The notes: a model not told the origin generated them from the letters alone. Shown: positions 27,201-42,200, counted from the stretch's first letter. The stretch: 64,000 nt of DNA from Liolophura sinensis (GCF_032854445.1 NC_088295.1:23917385-23981384); one strand, 5' to 3'. Numbers and translations: made by a program.

Positions 27201-30200
27201 AGACGATGAAGGATTAAATGTGATATAAATAAATCCCACTGTTTAATTTTCATGCAACAGCAGTGTGAGTGAAACTTTGAGTGAACTGTGACAGATATGA
27301 GTAAATTTCTCAGAAATCATCATTATGAAAAGGAAGTTTGAAGTGCGGAAACCCCAGAGCGATGTATCGGGCGCATCGGAAAGGTGATCTGACTGGAAGG
27401 CAAGTACAGTCGTTAAAAAACAGACTCTCTCATCATATGTATATTGCATCACGTACACACGCCCACTACAAATTATCTATTTGTATGTCTCTCACCGCGG
27501 CAATAAATCAACAAGAACAACAAGGTCGCAATGTGGCGATACATGGATGGAGCTAAGCCTCCTTAAAAGAAAGCAAGATAAACTGACGATCAATTAAGCT
27601 GAATTTGTGAAGGCCGGATTACGTTTTAATTAGGTATTTCTAATTAATGTGTTTGAAAGAGTATTAGAACTGTAGTGCTTGTTAACAAATTAATAACTGT
27701 AATGCATGCTACATTAATAAATTACTTACATGGGTTTTATATTTGATGGCACTTATTTTCGCGGAAATGTGTTTGCCGCAAAATCCGCGAATGTTAAGTA
27801 CCACATGAATAAAAAAGCATTTGCAGTATCTACTTTGTAAATGCCATTTGTGATTTCAGTGATGTATGGTTTGGATTGCACCTTACTGGAACTTAAGTTT
27901 GTGTTCTAGTATAAAAAATTGTTACACCCGGCAAATATTTGTTTCATAAAATCACCAATATTTTCACTATACAACAACTTTCAAAATGCTAGTAATATTT
28001 CTAAAAAAGAACCTCACTAATTTCTAGCACTTTAACACATGTACCAGTTCTAAGTAAACACTTGATAATTGTAACTTGACGCTTTGGTAGTTCTAATTTA
28101 CAGTCGCATAATTTAGCACATTTCATGGTTTATCCTTATTGCAACAGTCAATGCTTAAGCTTGTCCTCTACAGGGTTATTTTTTCAATGGAAAATCTTGA
28201 GTGTTTACATAGAATCACCTGTGTAATTCTGAAGGTACCATTCGCACTCTGATAGGTAAGGGAGTAAGAAAGCTGTCCATTAGCACCCTGATCGGGATCT
28301 GTAGCATTCACCAACCCAACATGCCGGTTTACTCCAGGGTCCTCAGACACACTGAAGTGGTACACATTCTGAAGAAACCTGGGGTCATTATCATTGATAT
28401 CCAGCACTCTTACACGCAGGGTTGCCTGAAATAAAAGATTTCATCAGACTGACTAAAAGCCATAAGGGTTTACTCTATGTACATGAGTAAATGGAGCACT
28501 CACTCAGCCTCCAAGCAACCTCCCACCAACCAAAATAAGAATGTTACAAAAAAATGAGACAGGGTACAGGGTAACCAACGTAAGAATTAATGTCTATGGT
28601 TGCTATATTGGAGGTTGCAAATTTGTACTTAAAGGTTTAGTCTTCAGATTTAGGTACTTAGTATAATTATAAGGATTGAAAACTGTTTAAACATGTAAAC
28701 ACCAGACTGGCTCTTGAGAAATGCAACACACTTAATCCAGACTTCACATAACCTCAGATCAATCAGAACTGCACATAACCTAGGATCAGCCAGACTTCAC
28801 ATAGCCTGAGATCAACTAGACTGCACATAACCTAGAATCAACCAGACTGCACACAACCTGAGATCAACCAGGACTGCACATAACCTAGGATCAGCCAGAC
28901 TTCACATAGCCTGAGATCAACTAGACTGCACATAACCTAGAATCAACCAGACTGCACACAACCTGAGATCAACCAGAACTGCACATAACCTAGGATCAGC
29001 CAGACTTCACATAGCCTGAGATCAACTAGACTGCACATAACCTAGAATCAACCAGACTGCACACAACCTGAGATCAACCAGAACTGCACATAACCTAGGA
29101 TCAACCAGACTTCACATAGCCTGAGATCAACTAGACTGCACATAACCTAGAATCAACCAGACTGCACACAACCTGAAATCAACTAGACCCAACATAACCT
29201 TGGATAAACCAGACTTGACATAGCCTGAATTCACCAGACTGCACATAACCTGAGATCAACCAGACTGCACATAACCTGGGTTCACACGGACTGCTCATAA
29301 CCTGGGTTCACCCAGCATGCACATAACCTGGATTCACCCAGAATGGACATAACTTGGGATCAACCAGACTGCACATAACCTGGGATCACGCTGACTACAT
29401 ATAACCTGGCTTCAACCAGACAGCACATAGCCCTGGTTCACCCAGAACTGCACATAACTTGGGTTCACCCAGATTGCACATAACCTGGGATCAGCCAGAC
29501 TGCATGTAACTTGAGATCAACAAGACTGCACATAACCTGGGATCACCCAGACTGCACATAGCCTCAGTTCAACCTGACTGCACATAATGTGGGTTCACCC
29601 AGATCAGACAATGTCTAGGTTCATTCAGACTTCTCATAACCTGGGTTCATCCAAATAGCACGTAACCTGGGTTCACCCATATAACACAGACTGGAAACTG
29701 TTTAAACGTGTAACCACCAGAATGTGTCTTGAGAAATGCAACACACTTAATCCAGACTGCACACAACCTGGGTTCACCCAGACTGCATGCAACCTGTGAT
29801 CGACCAGACTGCACATAACCTGAGATCAACTTGACCCCACATAACCTGGGTTTGTGCTTATTGCATATAGCCTGGATCCACCAAGACCAGACATGGCTCC
29901 TGAGAAATGCAAAACACTGCATTTCTCAGGCTGCAAGTAGCCTGGCTGAACCCAGATTGCAAACAACCTGGATTCAACCAAAACTGCACATAACCTGGGA
30001 TCAACCAGACTACCCATAACCTGGGATTAACCATATAGCACATAGAATGGTTTCACCCAGAATGCTCATAACCTGGGTTCACCCATACAGAACACAGCCT
30101 GGGTATAGTACATAACATGTTATATTGTTCTAGTCAGACTGCACTAACCTCTACAAAATTAGCTGACCACAACCTTGCACTCAGGCCACCCACAACACAA

Positions 30201-33200
30201 TGTTCACTCTGATTTTGCTAGACCTACACAGAACCAACTTCGCTCAGGTTATAATCCACAATTCCATACAGACTCTCACTTACTTTGCCAATGAAAGTTG
30301 TATTATGAACACCTGTTGCCAACAGAATAAGGTTATACTCTGATGTTGTTTGGACGCTCAATCTCTTTTGTAAGGTGACATGTCCTGAGCTGTTGATGGC
30401 AAAGGTACCTGGTAAAAGTAAATGGTGAAAGAAACCAATTATTTCACATTAATGCCTGCAGATGTCCACACCTGTCAATACAATACAGCCCAGTTCTGAT
30501 ACAAATACATTATTTTCAAGTTTCAAACACTTGGAAGCTTGTGGGGCCTTCCCTGCCTAGTATGGTCAAAATAATATTTCCACAGCACATCTGCCCCTGA
30601 ACAATAATGCAACAGGCTCAAATCCAGCTCTCGAAGTTTTAAGTGTAGTTTTTAAGTAAAGAGGTTTTCCAGATAACTGCTGAAGGGAAGTTTTCTTACT
30701 GAGTGTGACTTTGCTGAGTGTAGCGTTAAATATAAAATAAAAGTCAATTAAGTAAAGTAAATTCAAGCTTCTGCCATAATGAAACATATGGGGTATTTCT
30801 TTGGCATCAGCTAATTTCTGCCAACTGATTACTTACCATTCTCATTACTCGCCGGATCTATGCTGTAGGTGAAGGTTTTGTAGTCCTCTTTACCATCACA
30901 GTCTGAGGCTGTCACAGCTTCTACAGTACTGCCTAGTGGGGTTCCCTCAGACAAATCCAAGCTGTAGGTGGACTTCTCAAACTTTGGGGCACAATCATCC
31001 AGATCCTGGACAATCACATTCACCTGCCCAGAGAAACAGTTTTAAATAAGTACCTGTCCACAGTATGAACAAACATGTTACCTCACAGAAACACAGCTAA
31101 GGAATAATATAGGTGAAGAGAATGCAAAAATACCACAACTGTAATACACCCACCAACAAGCCTGACAGAAGCCATGTTTAGCAGTTTAGGTCATTGGTCT
31201 GAACATACAGAAGTACCAAAAAAAAACTCCTGGGCTGTCTTCTTGGGGCAAAAAAATGATGTTTTGGAGATTCCGGCAGTGGATCAAGCCTAGTGTTCTG
31301 CAGTCATACCATCAGTGATGATAGCTTTCAAAGTAACTCTGTGTTAGAAGACTCAGAATGGGTGTGCTAAGCTGGTACTATGTTCTCAGCAATTTCAACA
31401 ACTGATGTCAATTCCAAAAATTTGCATATACAGGTAAATGGAGTTGCATGGAACTGTTTCTCACCTGAACAGATGTTTTGTTGAGAGGGTTTGGTGTTGG
31501 AGGCACAGCATCACAATCTATCATTGCCAACACATCTATGGATATGATGTCATGAGAACTCTGTTCATAGTCCAGATATGTGGATGTAACAACTCCCTGG
31601 GAAAACAAAATTGTTACAATACCCTGAGAAAGCACTATTGTCACAACACCCTGAGAAAATACAACTGTACATTGTATTACATTTCAGACTTGTAACTATG
31701 TACATACAACACATCTAGAATGAGAGGAACATGCACCTGATCATACTTGTGTAATGACTTGCATCACAACACTCTAACTTGGGCACACAATTTAAAAGGG
31801 TTATTACATGTGTTGGGGCCACCTGTCAATAAAGTTCATTAACGCACACAATGAAGTCATGCAAATCTATTAATAAGACAACATAGGGTTTCATCTTCAA
31901 ATTAACATGGAAATTAATTTTCATATTTCCTCCCAAAATAGAGAATATGTTGTGAAAACAGCATGTAAAGTGGAGTATAGTACTTTTACTTAAATCTTGA
32001 ATTCAGCAGGAAATATAATCATCGTAATTTTCAGTGATATAATTGCTAAAATGTGCACAGAATTACACTTACCGTACTTGAATTTACAGCATATCGTTGA
32101 TGGAGGCCCGAGATTTGTGATATGGAATACTGCAGACACTGGTCATAACCTCTAGAGCCAATAGTTGCATTGATATCAGTGATGAACTGAGTTGCATTAA
32201 GGTCTTGTGGTCCATTTTCCCACACAGTGATGGTGCCAGGACTGTCGGCTTTAGGTAACTCACTTGGGGAGTAAACAAACATGGTAAACATCTTTGACAC
32301 CGTCGTCAGCCCATCTGACACAGTAATGTTTAACACGATGGATTTGCCAATAGTTGAATTTTTAAGGAACTGTACTGTAACCTGCCCAGCCTGATCAATT
32401 GTGATGTTGCCCTCCTCACTGGTCACGTTAGTACTGGCCAGTGTATAGGTCAGGGCGCAGTCAGCATGCCCACACTCAGGTACACAGTCAGCATCACTGG
32501 CAGATACTTTAAAAACATTCAAGTTCACAGCATTACTCGCTACTGTGTGACTTGAAGACGTGTTATCAAACTCCGGATGATTATCATTTACATTGTCAAT
32601 ATCAACAGTAACGTTGACTTTAGTGAATCGTGAATTTGCTCCTTGGTCATAGGCCTCAATGTTCAAATGATATTGACATTGCTCTTCTCTGTTTAGTGGC
32701 ACTAATATGTAAATTTCCCCAGTTGTAGCATTCACTTTAAAACGATCCTGTTTTTGACCAACAATCCTGTATTGAACCATTCCTTCACCTGAATCTGGAC
32801 CATCTTCATCTGTTGCATTCACTTCACCAACCTTGCCAAGCTTATTTTCCTTGATATGAAATGTGTACTCTTGTTGATTGAATACTGGTCTGAATCGATT
32901 AGACTCAGAAATATTAATGTAAACTGTAGTCTGATTTATTAGAGGTGGCGTTCCGTGATCACTTACAAACACAGTCAAATCAAATTCAAAAGATTCACTG
33001 GAACTGGGTGATTTTGTAAGGGAGATAACTCCACTGCTTCTGTTGATAGCAAAAATGCCCATGCTGTCATAGAGCCAGAATGTAAAGCCTTCATTAGTGG
33101 GGTCATAATCTTCCACTCTAACTTTTATGACTTCTGAACCCTTTGGTAGATTACGTGGTATCGTTTTCTGTAGATCGCCCACAAAGCTGGGTGTGTTGTC

Positions 33201-36200
33201 ATTGATGTCTGTTACACTAAGATTCACCAGAGCATAGGTAAAATGTACTCCATCACTCACGGATACATTTAACTGCATTGTTCCCTCAGACATAAGCTGT
33301 GCATCCTCTCTGTCTATACCAGCCTGACTAACCAGCTGCCGACCTATGAACTCAAAGTCGGCTGAATTTCCATAAGAAGATGACACCACTGAGTAGTTTA
33401 ACACTGGAGAATCTGTATCACTTGCTGACACCTGTGGGCAGACAATTAAATCTCTATACAGTTACAGAGCACACACACTTTTACTTAACAGCACACACTT
33501 TTACTTAAGGAGCAAGTGTTCCTACTGTAAATAAACACTCCCCTATCACCCTCCACCCCCTACCATTTCTATGATAAATCATTCCAGATTAGACCTAAAC
33601 CCCCCTTGTTGCTCTTATTACTTTATCAGTTAATAAAGTCAAGAACTCTGTCCACTATAACGGCATGTATTCTGTTTTAAAATTTGCAGGCAAATGCAAA
33701 ATAATAATAAAAGAATATAAATGCATTCATGTACTGTTTAACTTACATGGTTACTCAGTGATAAGATAGGGAAATATAAACTGTCAGTAACCTTCATGAA
33801 TCTTTACACTTATATATAGTTTTATTATATAGAGCAAGAACTGTAAGTCAAAAGGTACATCGATGAATAATCCTATGTAACACCTATGGCTGAAAGTGTT
33901 TTCAACCATAAAAACCAGATATATCCATACAATTTACCAGAATAAATTTGTTACATGGTTACTCAGTGATAAGTACATGCATATAGCATTGGTACTCCAA
34001 TGTGAGTGCTACCGACACCATATATTTCTGTATCCTGTCACTGAGGACCCATGTAATGCATTTATCCTGCAAAAGACTCATCAAGTCAGCACAGAGGACT
34101 TATGCATAGGTTACACATGTGCAATTCGGTTAACTGGGTCCAAAATTTACCTCCAAACTAAAGGGTGAAGGTGGCCTGATTGGATAATTCGTGTAACCTG
34201 TTAGTGCTTCAGTGATATGACCACATCTGAATGAAGGGAGATAAACTAGCCAACAGACACATATGGCACAGGTTGTCCAATGATAATGGAAGTATTTTGT
34301 CTAATGTGGGAAAAATGTATATGAACTACACTAGACTGCTGCCTACCATGAGTATACTAATAGGTCCTTGGCCCTCTGATATTGAGGCAGTGTAGAGAGG
34401 TTGAGAGAACTGGGGAGGAACATCATTACTGTCTTCTACCAGAATCCTTACTTCAGCATATCCTTCTCTGGGTGGACTTCCATCTGACAAGAAAGATCAC
34501 AAGCCTTTATAGTGGGGTCAAGAGTAGAGGCACATGTTGGTTGTAATACTGAAAGTTGGGAGGCACAAATAGTAAGAGGTCCAAAAAAAAGACAACAAAC
34601 AATATAACCTGAGTTAACTCAATAAATCAATTTTTAATCAGGAATTATTATGAGGCTATGGGATGCACCATCTTAAAACAACCAAAAAATGCCGCATCAC
34701 TCATACCTCATGCACATATGGTTAAAAGGCAAACCAGGGTTTGGCTGACATACATGTATGTGGAAACAGCTGCATTCTGGTGTAATAGAGATAACCTCAT
34801 TGATCAAAACTGATAACATGGAACCACTTCTGATTTTGCTTAGTTTGAACTATGATATTTAGGTTATGCAACATCCCAAAGACACATGGAGCATTTTAAA
34901 CTTCATGTGGGACACTTTCTCCATGCATATATACATTTAGTCTGGTGGTTTAGTCAAATGCTAAATGTACATGTTTGGCCTGGAATCAAGATAAACACAG
35001 TTCAATACAGTACATGTAAGTACTGGAATCAAGATAAACACAGTTCAATACAGTACATGTAAGTACTGGAATCAAGATACAAACAGTTCAATACAGTATA
35101 TGTAAGTATTGGAATCAAGAGAAAGACTGTTTAATACACTATATGGAAGTACTGGAATCAAGATAAACACAGTTCAAAACAGTGTATGTAAATACTGGAA
35201 TCAAGAGAAAGGCTGTTCAGTACACTATATGTAAGTAATGGAATCAAGAGAAAGACTGTTCAGTACAGTATATGTAAATGTTGGCATCAAGAGAAACACA
35301 AAGCATACAGAATACAGGTAAATGTTGGCATCAAGAGAAACACAGAGCACACAGAATACATGTAAATTTTGGCATCAAGAGAAACACAGAGCATACAATA
35401 TACATGTAAATGATGGCATCAAGAGAAACACAGAGCATACAATATACATGTAAATGTTGGCATCAAGAGAAACACAGAGCATACAGAATACATGTAAATG
35501 TTGGCATCAAGAGAAACACAGAGCATACAGAATACATGTAAATGTTGGCATCAAGAGAAACACAGAGCACACAGAATACATGTAAGTGTTGGCATCAAGA
35601 GAAGCACACAGCATAAGAATACATGTAAGTGTTGGCATCAAGAGAAACACAGGCCACATATGAAAAATATTTCCTTCCTCTTTCAATTAAGACATTTTCT
35701 GGAAATTCTATCCTAGCCCTTAACCAAAACACACCAATAGTGTTTGGTAAGAAATTTTGAGATATGAGAGTCAAAACGAATGAGCATACATGTATTTAAG
35801 AAAGGATAACTTGAATACAAACAGACTTACTATCTGAAGCTTGCAGTAGAAGGTGATATTCTGTCCTGTTTTCATAGTCTAAGGGTTGGTTCACGCAGAC
35901 ACAAGGCAGTGAGTTGTTCTCACACACGCTAAACAGTCCTTCCTCACTTCTGTGATAATGCTGTAGTTAGACACCAGTATTTCACCATTTGTCCCACTGT
36001 CTCTATCTGTAGCATTCACCTGTCATGATATGTACATGTATTTACTGACCTTCCTTTCATGCAGTAAAGCCAACAGTGCTCTAAGTAAATGGACACAGGG
36101 ACATCATCTATATTCATTTGAACAAATTTAGCATATCAGATACCTAGAATATTTACATATGCTTGATCAACTCCATGTCACAGGCAAATTCCATTTGAAA

Positions 36201-39200
36201 GTGATTTTGAAGTCACATGAGGAAATGCCATGAAAACTTTAAAGGAGGAGAAAACTTTAAAAAACGACACTATAGGCTGAAAAGAGCACATTTTTTTCTA
36301 CCTTGTGGTGGCTGTTGCATAATTTTGCGATTTTTCCTCGCCACACACGTAAAGCCTGAAAACGGCAAAGTTGGCATAAATCGCTGAGTCCATCGTGTCC
36401 TCCATCTATAACACCCTGTAATTTATGCTGGGGGAGTGTTGTCACTCAGCCAATGAGAGTCGTTCAAACTGCTGGCTTGTTCGTGTAAGCTACGTTCTGG
36501 AAGAAGAGTTCTACCAGAAATGTACGAACTGCACTTCGGCAGTTTCCGACGACATTTCTCCTCCTAATACAGAAGACTTCCAGGACTAGTTCTTAGGCAA
36601 AAATGGAGTCGCCCACGGCAGATTTTGGCGCTGACTTTATTTATAATTTATCAACTTGAGGTACATATTTGAATTTTTTTATGGCATGCACCTGCGAGGA
36701 AATGCATACTCTTTTCAATGATATTTGTTTGATATTTAAGTTTTCTTCTCCTTTAAGCTTTACAGTACATGTATATAGGCACCCTTGACACTTTTGTAAT
36801 CCTTCATGTCACTATTATTAGTCTATAATGGGGTCTGCCAGTCCTGCACAAAAGGAAGCAAATTTCGTACCTGATAAAACAGCAGTGCCCTCTACCTACT
36901 TAAATAACAATACCACTGATTTCAATACCAACACCAGTAATCATGAATGATAAAAGCTGACATCGTTATTCAAATAGATAGAGGGCACTGCTATTTTATC
37001 AGTTACAAGATTTGCTTCCCTTTGTAGAAGGCTGGCGAACCCCATTCATAATAGCTATACACTGTGATTAACCTAAACTAAGTTTTGGGCTACCCCACAC
37101 AGCATTGGTTTAGCAGGTGCATGTCTTTGGAGATGGGGACAGGGGACAGTTTATAATCACTAGCATTGAGATGAGATGCATTCATTTTGTATTCATTATC
37201 AATGCACATTAAACAATAAATATATTCTGTGTTACCTGTAGCACACAATGGCTAGGCATATTTTCCTTAATGCTTGTGGTGAAAGAGGTCTGTGAGAAGA
37301 CTGGGGAGTTGTCATTAGTATCCAGAACATGAACTCTCACTGTTGCAGAATCAGTGAGACTTCCATCTGTGGCATTCACATAGAAGCTCCAGTTTGATGG
37401 ATCACTCTCATAATCAAGCACCTCGCTTGTTAGAACAGCAAACTGTACTGTTGACTTCATTCAGCCTTTCCAATGGGGAGACATGAAATTCTAACAAACA
37501 TCAGGCAATGTAAAATTAATGGTCATAATTCATAAAACACCATTGTATATTATGGAAAAAAACTTATGTCAATTCTATATGACACATCTATATGTCAGCA
37601 TCAGAGCTTTTCTCTTAATTTTCTCAAACGCACAAAAATGTCTTAAGATAACTATATTTATATTTATTTTGCTTAACTAATGGACCTCCACTTAGCACCA
37701 TAATCAAGAATTTGTCACTCATAGTAGGGCCAGGAATAAACCTGTAACCTTTGGCAAACTACCGACAAACTTCATCATATGTGACATAAACATATACCAG
37801 TCTAGATGTACATGTACAGGTATACACATGTAATTACATTACGCCATGAAAAATCTAAAATAATTCTTTTTGAATCTGGAATATTTCTGAAAAGCTTTTC
37901 TAATAATATTTTACTATTTGACTGCTACCTGACTATAGCTTGAACTTGTTCAAAGATATAGTTGTGTTTAAAAGAAAGACGTCACCAAAAGTATCAAAAT
38001 TATTTGAATATATTTAGCTTGGTATTCATATACATGTACTTGACAAGAATCATACTGATTGAGCTGGGTATGATGGTTATGTTGATGTAATCTCCATCTA
38101 TGTCCATTACTGACAGCCAGCCTACGTAAGTGTTCACAGCTTCACTCTCGCGGACACTGAAGTCATAACTGGACGTCAGAAACACCGGTGCTTCGTTCAA
38201 ATTCTGAACCATCACATGGATAGTTGCTGACCTGATAACAGAATTGAAATCAGAATCAAATTTTAAATACAGCATCAAATTTACACAGTAACATTGTACA
38301 TTCACTTATAAGTGAACAGCTTCTTCAACCTGAATATATCAGTAAAAAGCACATGTACATGTATGTTTGAAGCATCTCATGAAGTAAACTATAAGCACAA
38401 ACATCTCAGCAGGAGAAAAGTAGTGCAATGGTAAACCTGTAACCTGAAATGTTGCTCTATGATGAGGGTTTTATGTTACAACACCACTGTGCCGTGATAT
38501 ACCGTGAATGCTTCAGTTATTCATGAAGCACACACTAATGTCACAATTTATTTATTTCAACACAGGATGATGTCCAGATTTCCTTAATCCAAGAAGGCTG
38601 ATGACAGTGGCGAGGGATTACATTACCTGGATTTACATGTACACATACACACCACATGTTTATATAGTCTAACTTAATCTCCATGAAATGCTGAGACACA
38701 CAAAGGAAGATAACTGACTCTTTTGAACTGACAACATAACATGAAAATTGTACACCACATGTAGATTGCATATTTATTATTATATCCTTAAAAAAAAAAG
38801 AGAAAAAACAAAAAACAGTTACATAAAAGCAGTGTTTCCGTGAAAGATGAAGACTTTTTTAACACTGAACTACAGTGCTTGGAAACAGGCTGCCTAATCA
38901 TGCTAACTGTTTTAATTTCTAAAAATCTCACAATATGCCACTAAGATAAACGATGGCAGTGATGATGGGGACGTATTACTTTTCAAAGAACATTCATCCT
39001 GCTGAATTTGTGCACAACCAGTATCAGAGAAGCGCAGCATTTTCACAGGTGTACATTAAAACAACCAAGGATAGAAATTCACATCATGAGGATGTCAATT
39101 ATTGAGAATGTGGGAAAACTGTCTTCTATCCTGTACTTACCCTGTCAACTCTGGTTGTCCCTTGTCCACTGCAATGACTAGTATATCATAGCTCTGCTTG

Positions 39201-42200
39201 GATTCGTAGTCCAGAGCTCTGGTCAAATGTACCAAGCCAGTGTCGTGGTCAATTTCAAATGGCACCTTAGGTTATAAAACAAACACAATCATTGATGAAC
39301 AGTATAGCAAGGACTAACTTCAAGGTTGGAAATCCTGAGAACATAAATGGTGTCATTAGAAGAAAAGGAGAAAAATGTGCATATGGCTGTTAATTTTAGG
39401 TGATTGACATTTTCTTACCTGTTATCACAAGCAAACAGACATGGACATATACAAGTACAATTATCTGTCAGTGTTAATACACAAGCTCCAAAGAGTAAAT
39501 GTGTTCAGGACATTTCATCAAGAATGGAAAACACAGTTTTTGGAAGATCATTAAGCGTCACCTATCAGTTAAAAAAATTCTAGTTAACTCTTGTAAGATA
39601 TGTAAGTACTCTTGTAAGATAGGCTAAGAAGCAGGATTTACCTCTTTATACTTTATACTCTTTAAAAAATACTTTCAGAATATAAGATTTTCAGAGGGTG
39701 TAGTAGCACATTTTTCAGGATTTTCCAGAAAAAAATAAATCACATATATCCATGACTTTCATTTAATTTCTAAAAAAGAGTATCAATGTTATCAGTCATG
39801 ACAAGTTAATTCATGGGTGACAATTTCTAATTAGTTAATTTCACGAACTGCAGAAATTTCACATCTTTCAGTCATGGTTTTAGTATAAAAATTTCACTCT
39901 TAAAAAAAATATAGGATGAATTAACTGTTGGTCTTACGCTGGTATTGTAAAGAAATCTGTAGGACAGTTGAGTGTCCTCAGAGTCTGCATCAGTAGCTGT
40001 CACGCTCAAGTTTGACTCTGTTTGCCTCTCATTTATCTTCCAGTTATAAATATCTGAAACATTTCAATCTCAGATATTATAAGTTAAGATGACAACAACA
40101 TAAAGGCTGTCCTGAACACAGGATATGTTAGCAGAAACCAAATACATGCACATGCAAGTTACGACAGCTTTAGTACAACTTCATTAAAGTAGCATCATAC
40201 GATGTTGCAGAAAACTATGTACTGCAGACAATAATAAACAGAACGTAAGTGCATGATCTTGCTTAGGTACCAGATCATTTGTTTGTTCTAACACAGAAAT
40301 GCCACTAGGTCTTCTCTTAAACAAGAGTGAACCTTCAGGGTCATAGTACTTCCAGACCATACTTTAACTTTTTCATTTGTACAATTATTTTTACAGGCTT
40401 TATATTTTACAAGTACTGCCATGGGAGACTTACTTCTGGAGACAGACATAGACATACATTGCAACATGTACATGAAAAAATGTAGAAAATGTGAGTAACC
40501 ACTCATTCTGTTACCTTCAAATAGTTTCATGATTTTTAAATCTTAAAATAATGAACAAACATAAATATATTACTTCACCATAAATTTTATTCAATGATTG
40601 ACCTCCAAAAAGAAGCAAACAATATCAACCAAATAACAACCACACACAAATACATCATGTTTTATTAGTGTAAAAAAGGATATCCAAGCCAAACTGTCAT
40701 AAATTAATCAAGCATAAAAAATGTGTTGCACGTGAATGCACATTGTGTTTAATGATTGAAATACAGTTGTGCGCAGAAATAAATGGGAGGGGACGAGAAA
40801 TAACCGATAGCTGTACAGATAGCCGTGTGTGCAGATGGCAGGGAATGGGACATAACCAACTTAAATGAATGTACATATATACATGTAATTACCAATCAAT
40901 ACGCACATGTGCACATGAGAAGGAATGAGAAATAACCAATTACTGTACATATAGGAACACATGAAGGAATGAAAAATAACCAATTATTGTAAATATATGA
41001 ACACAATTGGAATGACGTGAGGAAATTTCAGTGAATCTTAATCTGACATGGACCCCCCCCCCCCCCCCAAAAAAACCCCGACTTTATACACACTATTTCC
41101 CAGGCCAAATCTCATGATGTAAATAAAAAAATTAACTAGGTATCTGTATGTACTTACTTTTGGAAAACATTGGAGTGGCATCATTGATGTCCAGAATGGT
41201 TATTATAACATCTGCAGAGCCGCTCCTGCCTGGCGTAGCTGAAGGATCGCCATTAACAGCTTGTACCTACAAATCATATATACACATTAAACAGGTTTCA
41301 GCATACAAAACGTTCTGGAGTAATAGACATTGTCATCCATATTTTAGTGATATTTATTATCGTTCCACTACACAATCAGGCAACAATATTTACAGCAGTA
41401 CTGAAAGATTAAAAGCAAGATTTAGACAATTATTACTGCCATAATGCAACACATCATGTCAGATCTAAGCATACACTAAGAATGTTCTAAAGACAAACAT
41501 ATGAACATGGAAACTAGCTTTGTAAAAATCATATGGAAAAATACATGTACATGTATGCAAAGAAAAAAATACCATGCAATGAACTAAAATACCCCTCATC
41601 ACAGTTACAAAATATAGTGAGTTTACAAGGTAATAGAGGCAAATACAAAAATGGCATAGGTCACCAAAAATAAACAGGGTTCTTCCCAACAGTTATGTGT
41701 TCATGTGGAACAAGTTCAGTAAACTTGGCCATAAACATTCAAGAGATAAAAGTGATTACAAAGATGTGGACAGATGACCAGCGCCATGATAATATCCTTT
41801 TAATAGGTCAAATTTGGTTGATGATTAAAATGTATATACAAGGATAGTATACCAGTCAATGAAGCATGAGATATAGCAATGTTATATAGTGCCTATTTGT
41901 CCTATATTTACTAAGCTAAAATTAATCAGCTGTGTTAGAACTGACAATACTAATTGTGATTTGTATGTGACTACCCTAAATGAACTAAAATTTCGTCCAC
42001 AAAAGTGCATTTTTAAAGGCAAATAAATGTCACTAAATATTATTTTCGGTGTCTAAACTTACAATTTTCCAGTAGAATATCATGTTATGTTCCATGCAAA
42101 CCTCAAAACACCTTTCTAAAACCAATACAATTTTCAGAATCAGGAAAAATAGGAAACTTAGTCATGGACAAAATTTATGGTCATTTAGGGTAATTTTATT

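Noticed and set aside
29647-30043. Several 60-90 codon frames on both strands
   Set aside because: They are products of the 26-bp tandem repeat and have no family signature.
32046-33431. The 461-codon frame as a separate intronless gene
   Set aside because: It begins and ends in the middle of EC repeats, lies between good acceptor and donor sites and joins in phase to exons 24 and 26.
35498-35716. 72-codon plus-strand frame rich in repeated peptides
   Set aside because: It is the 43-bp tandem repeat read through; there are no splice or family signals.
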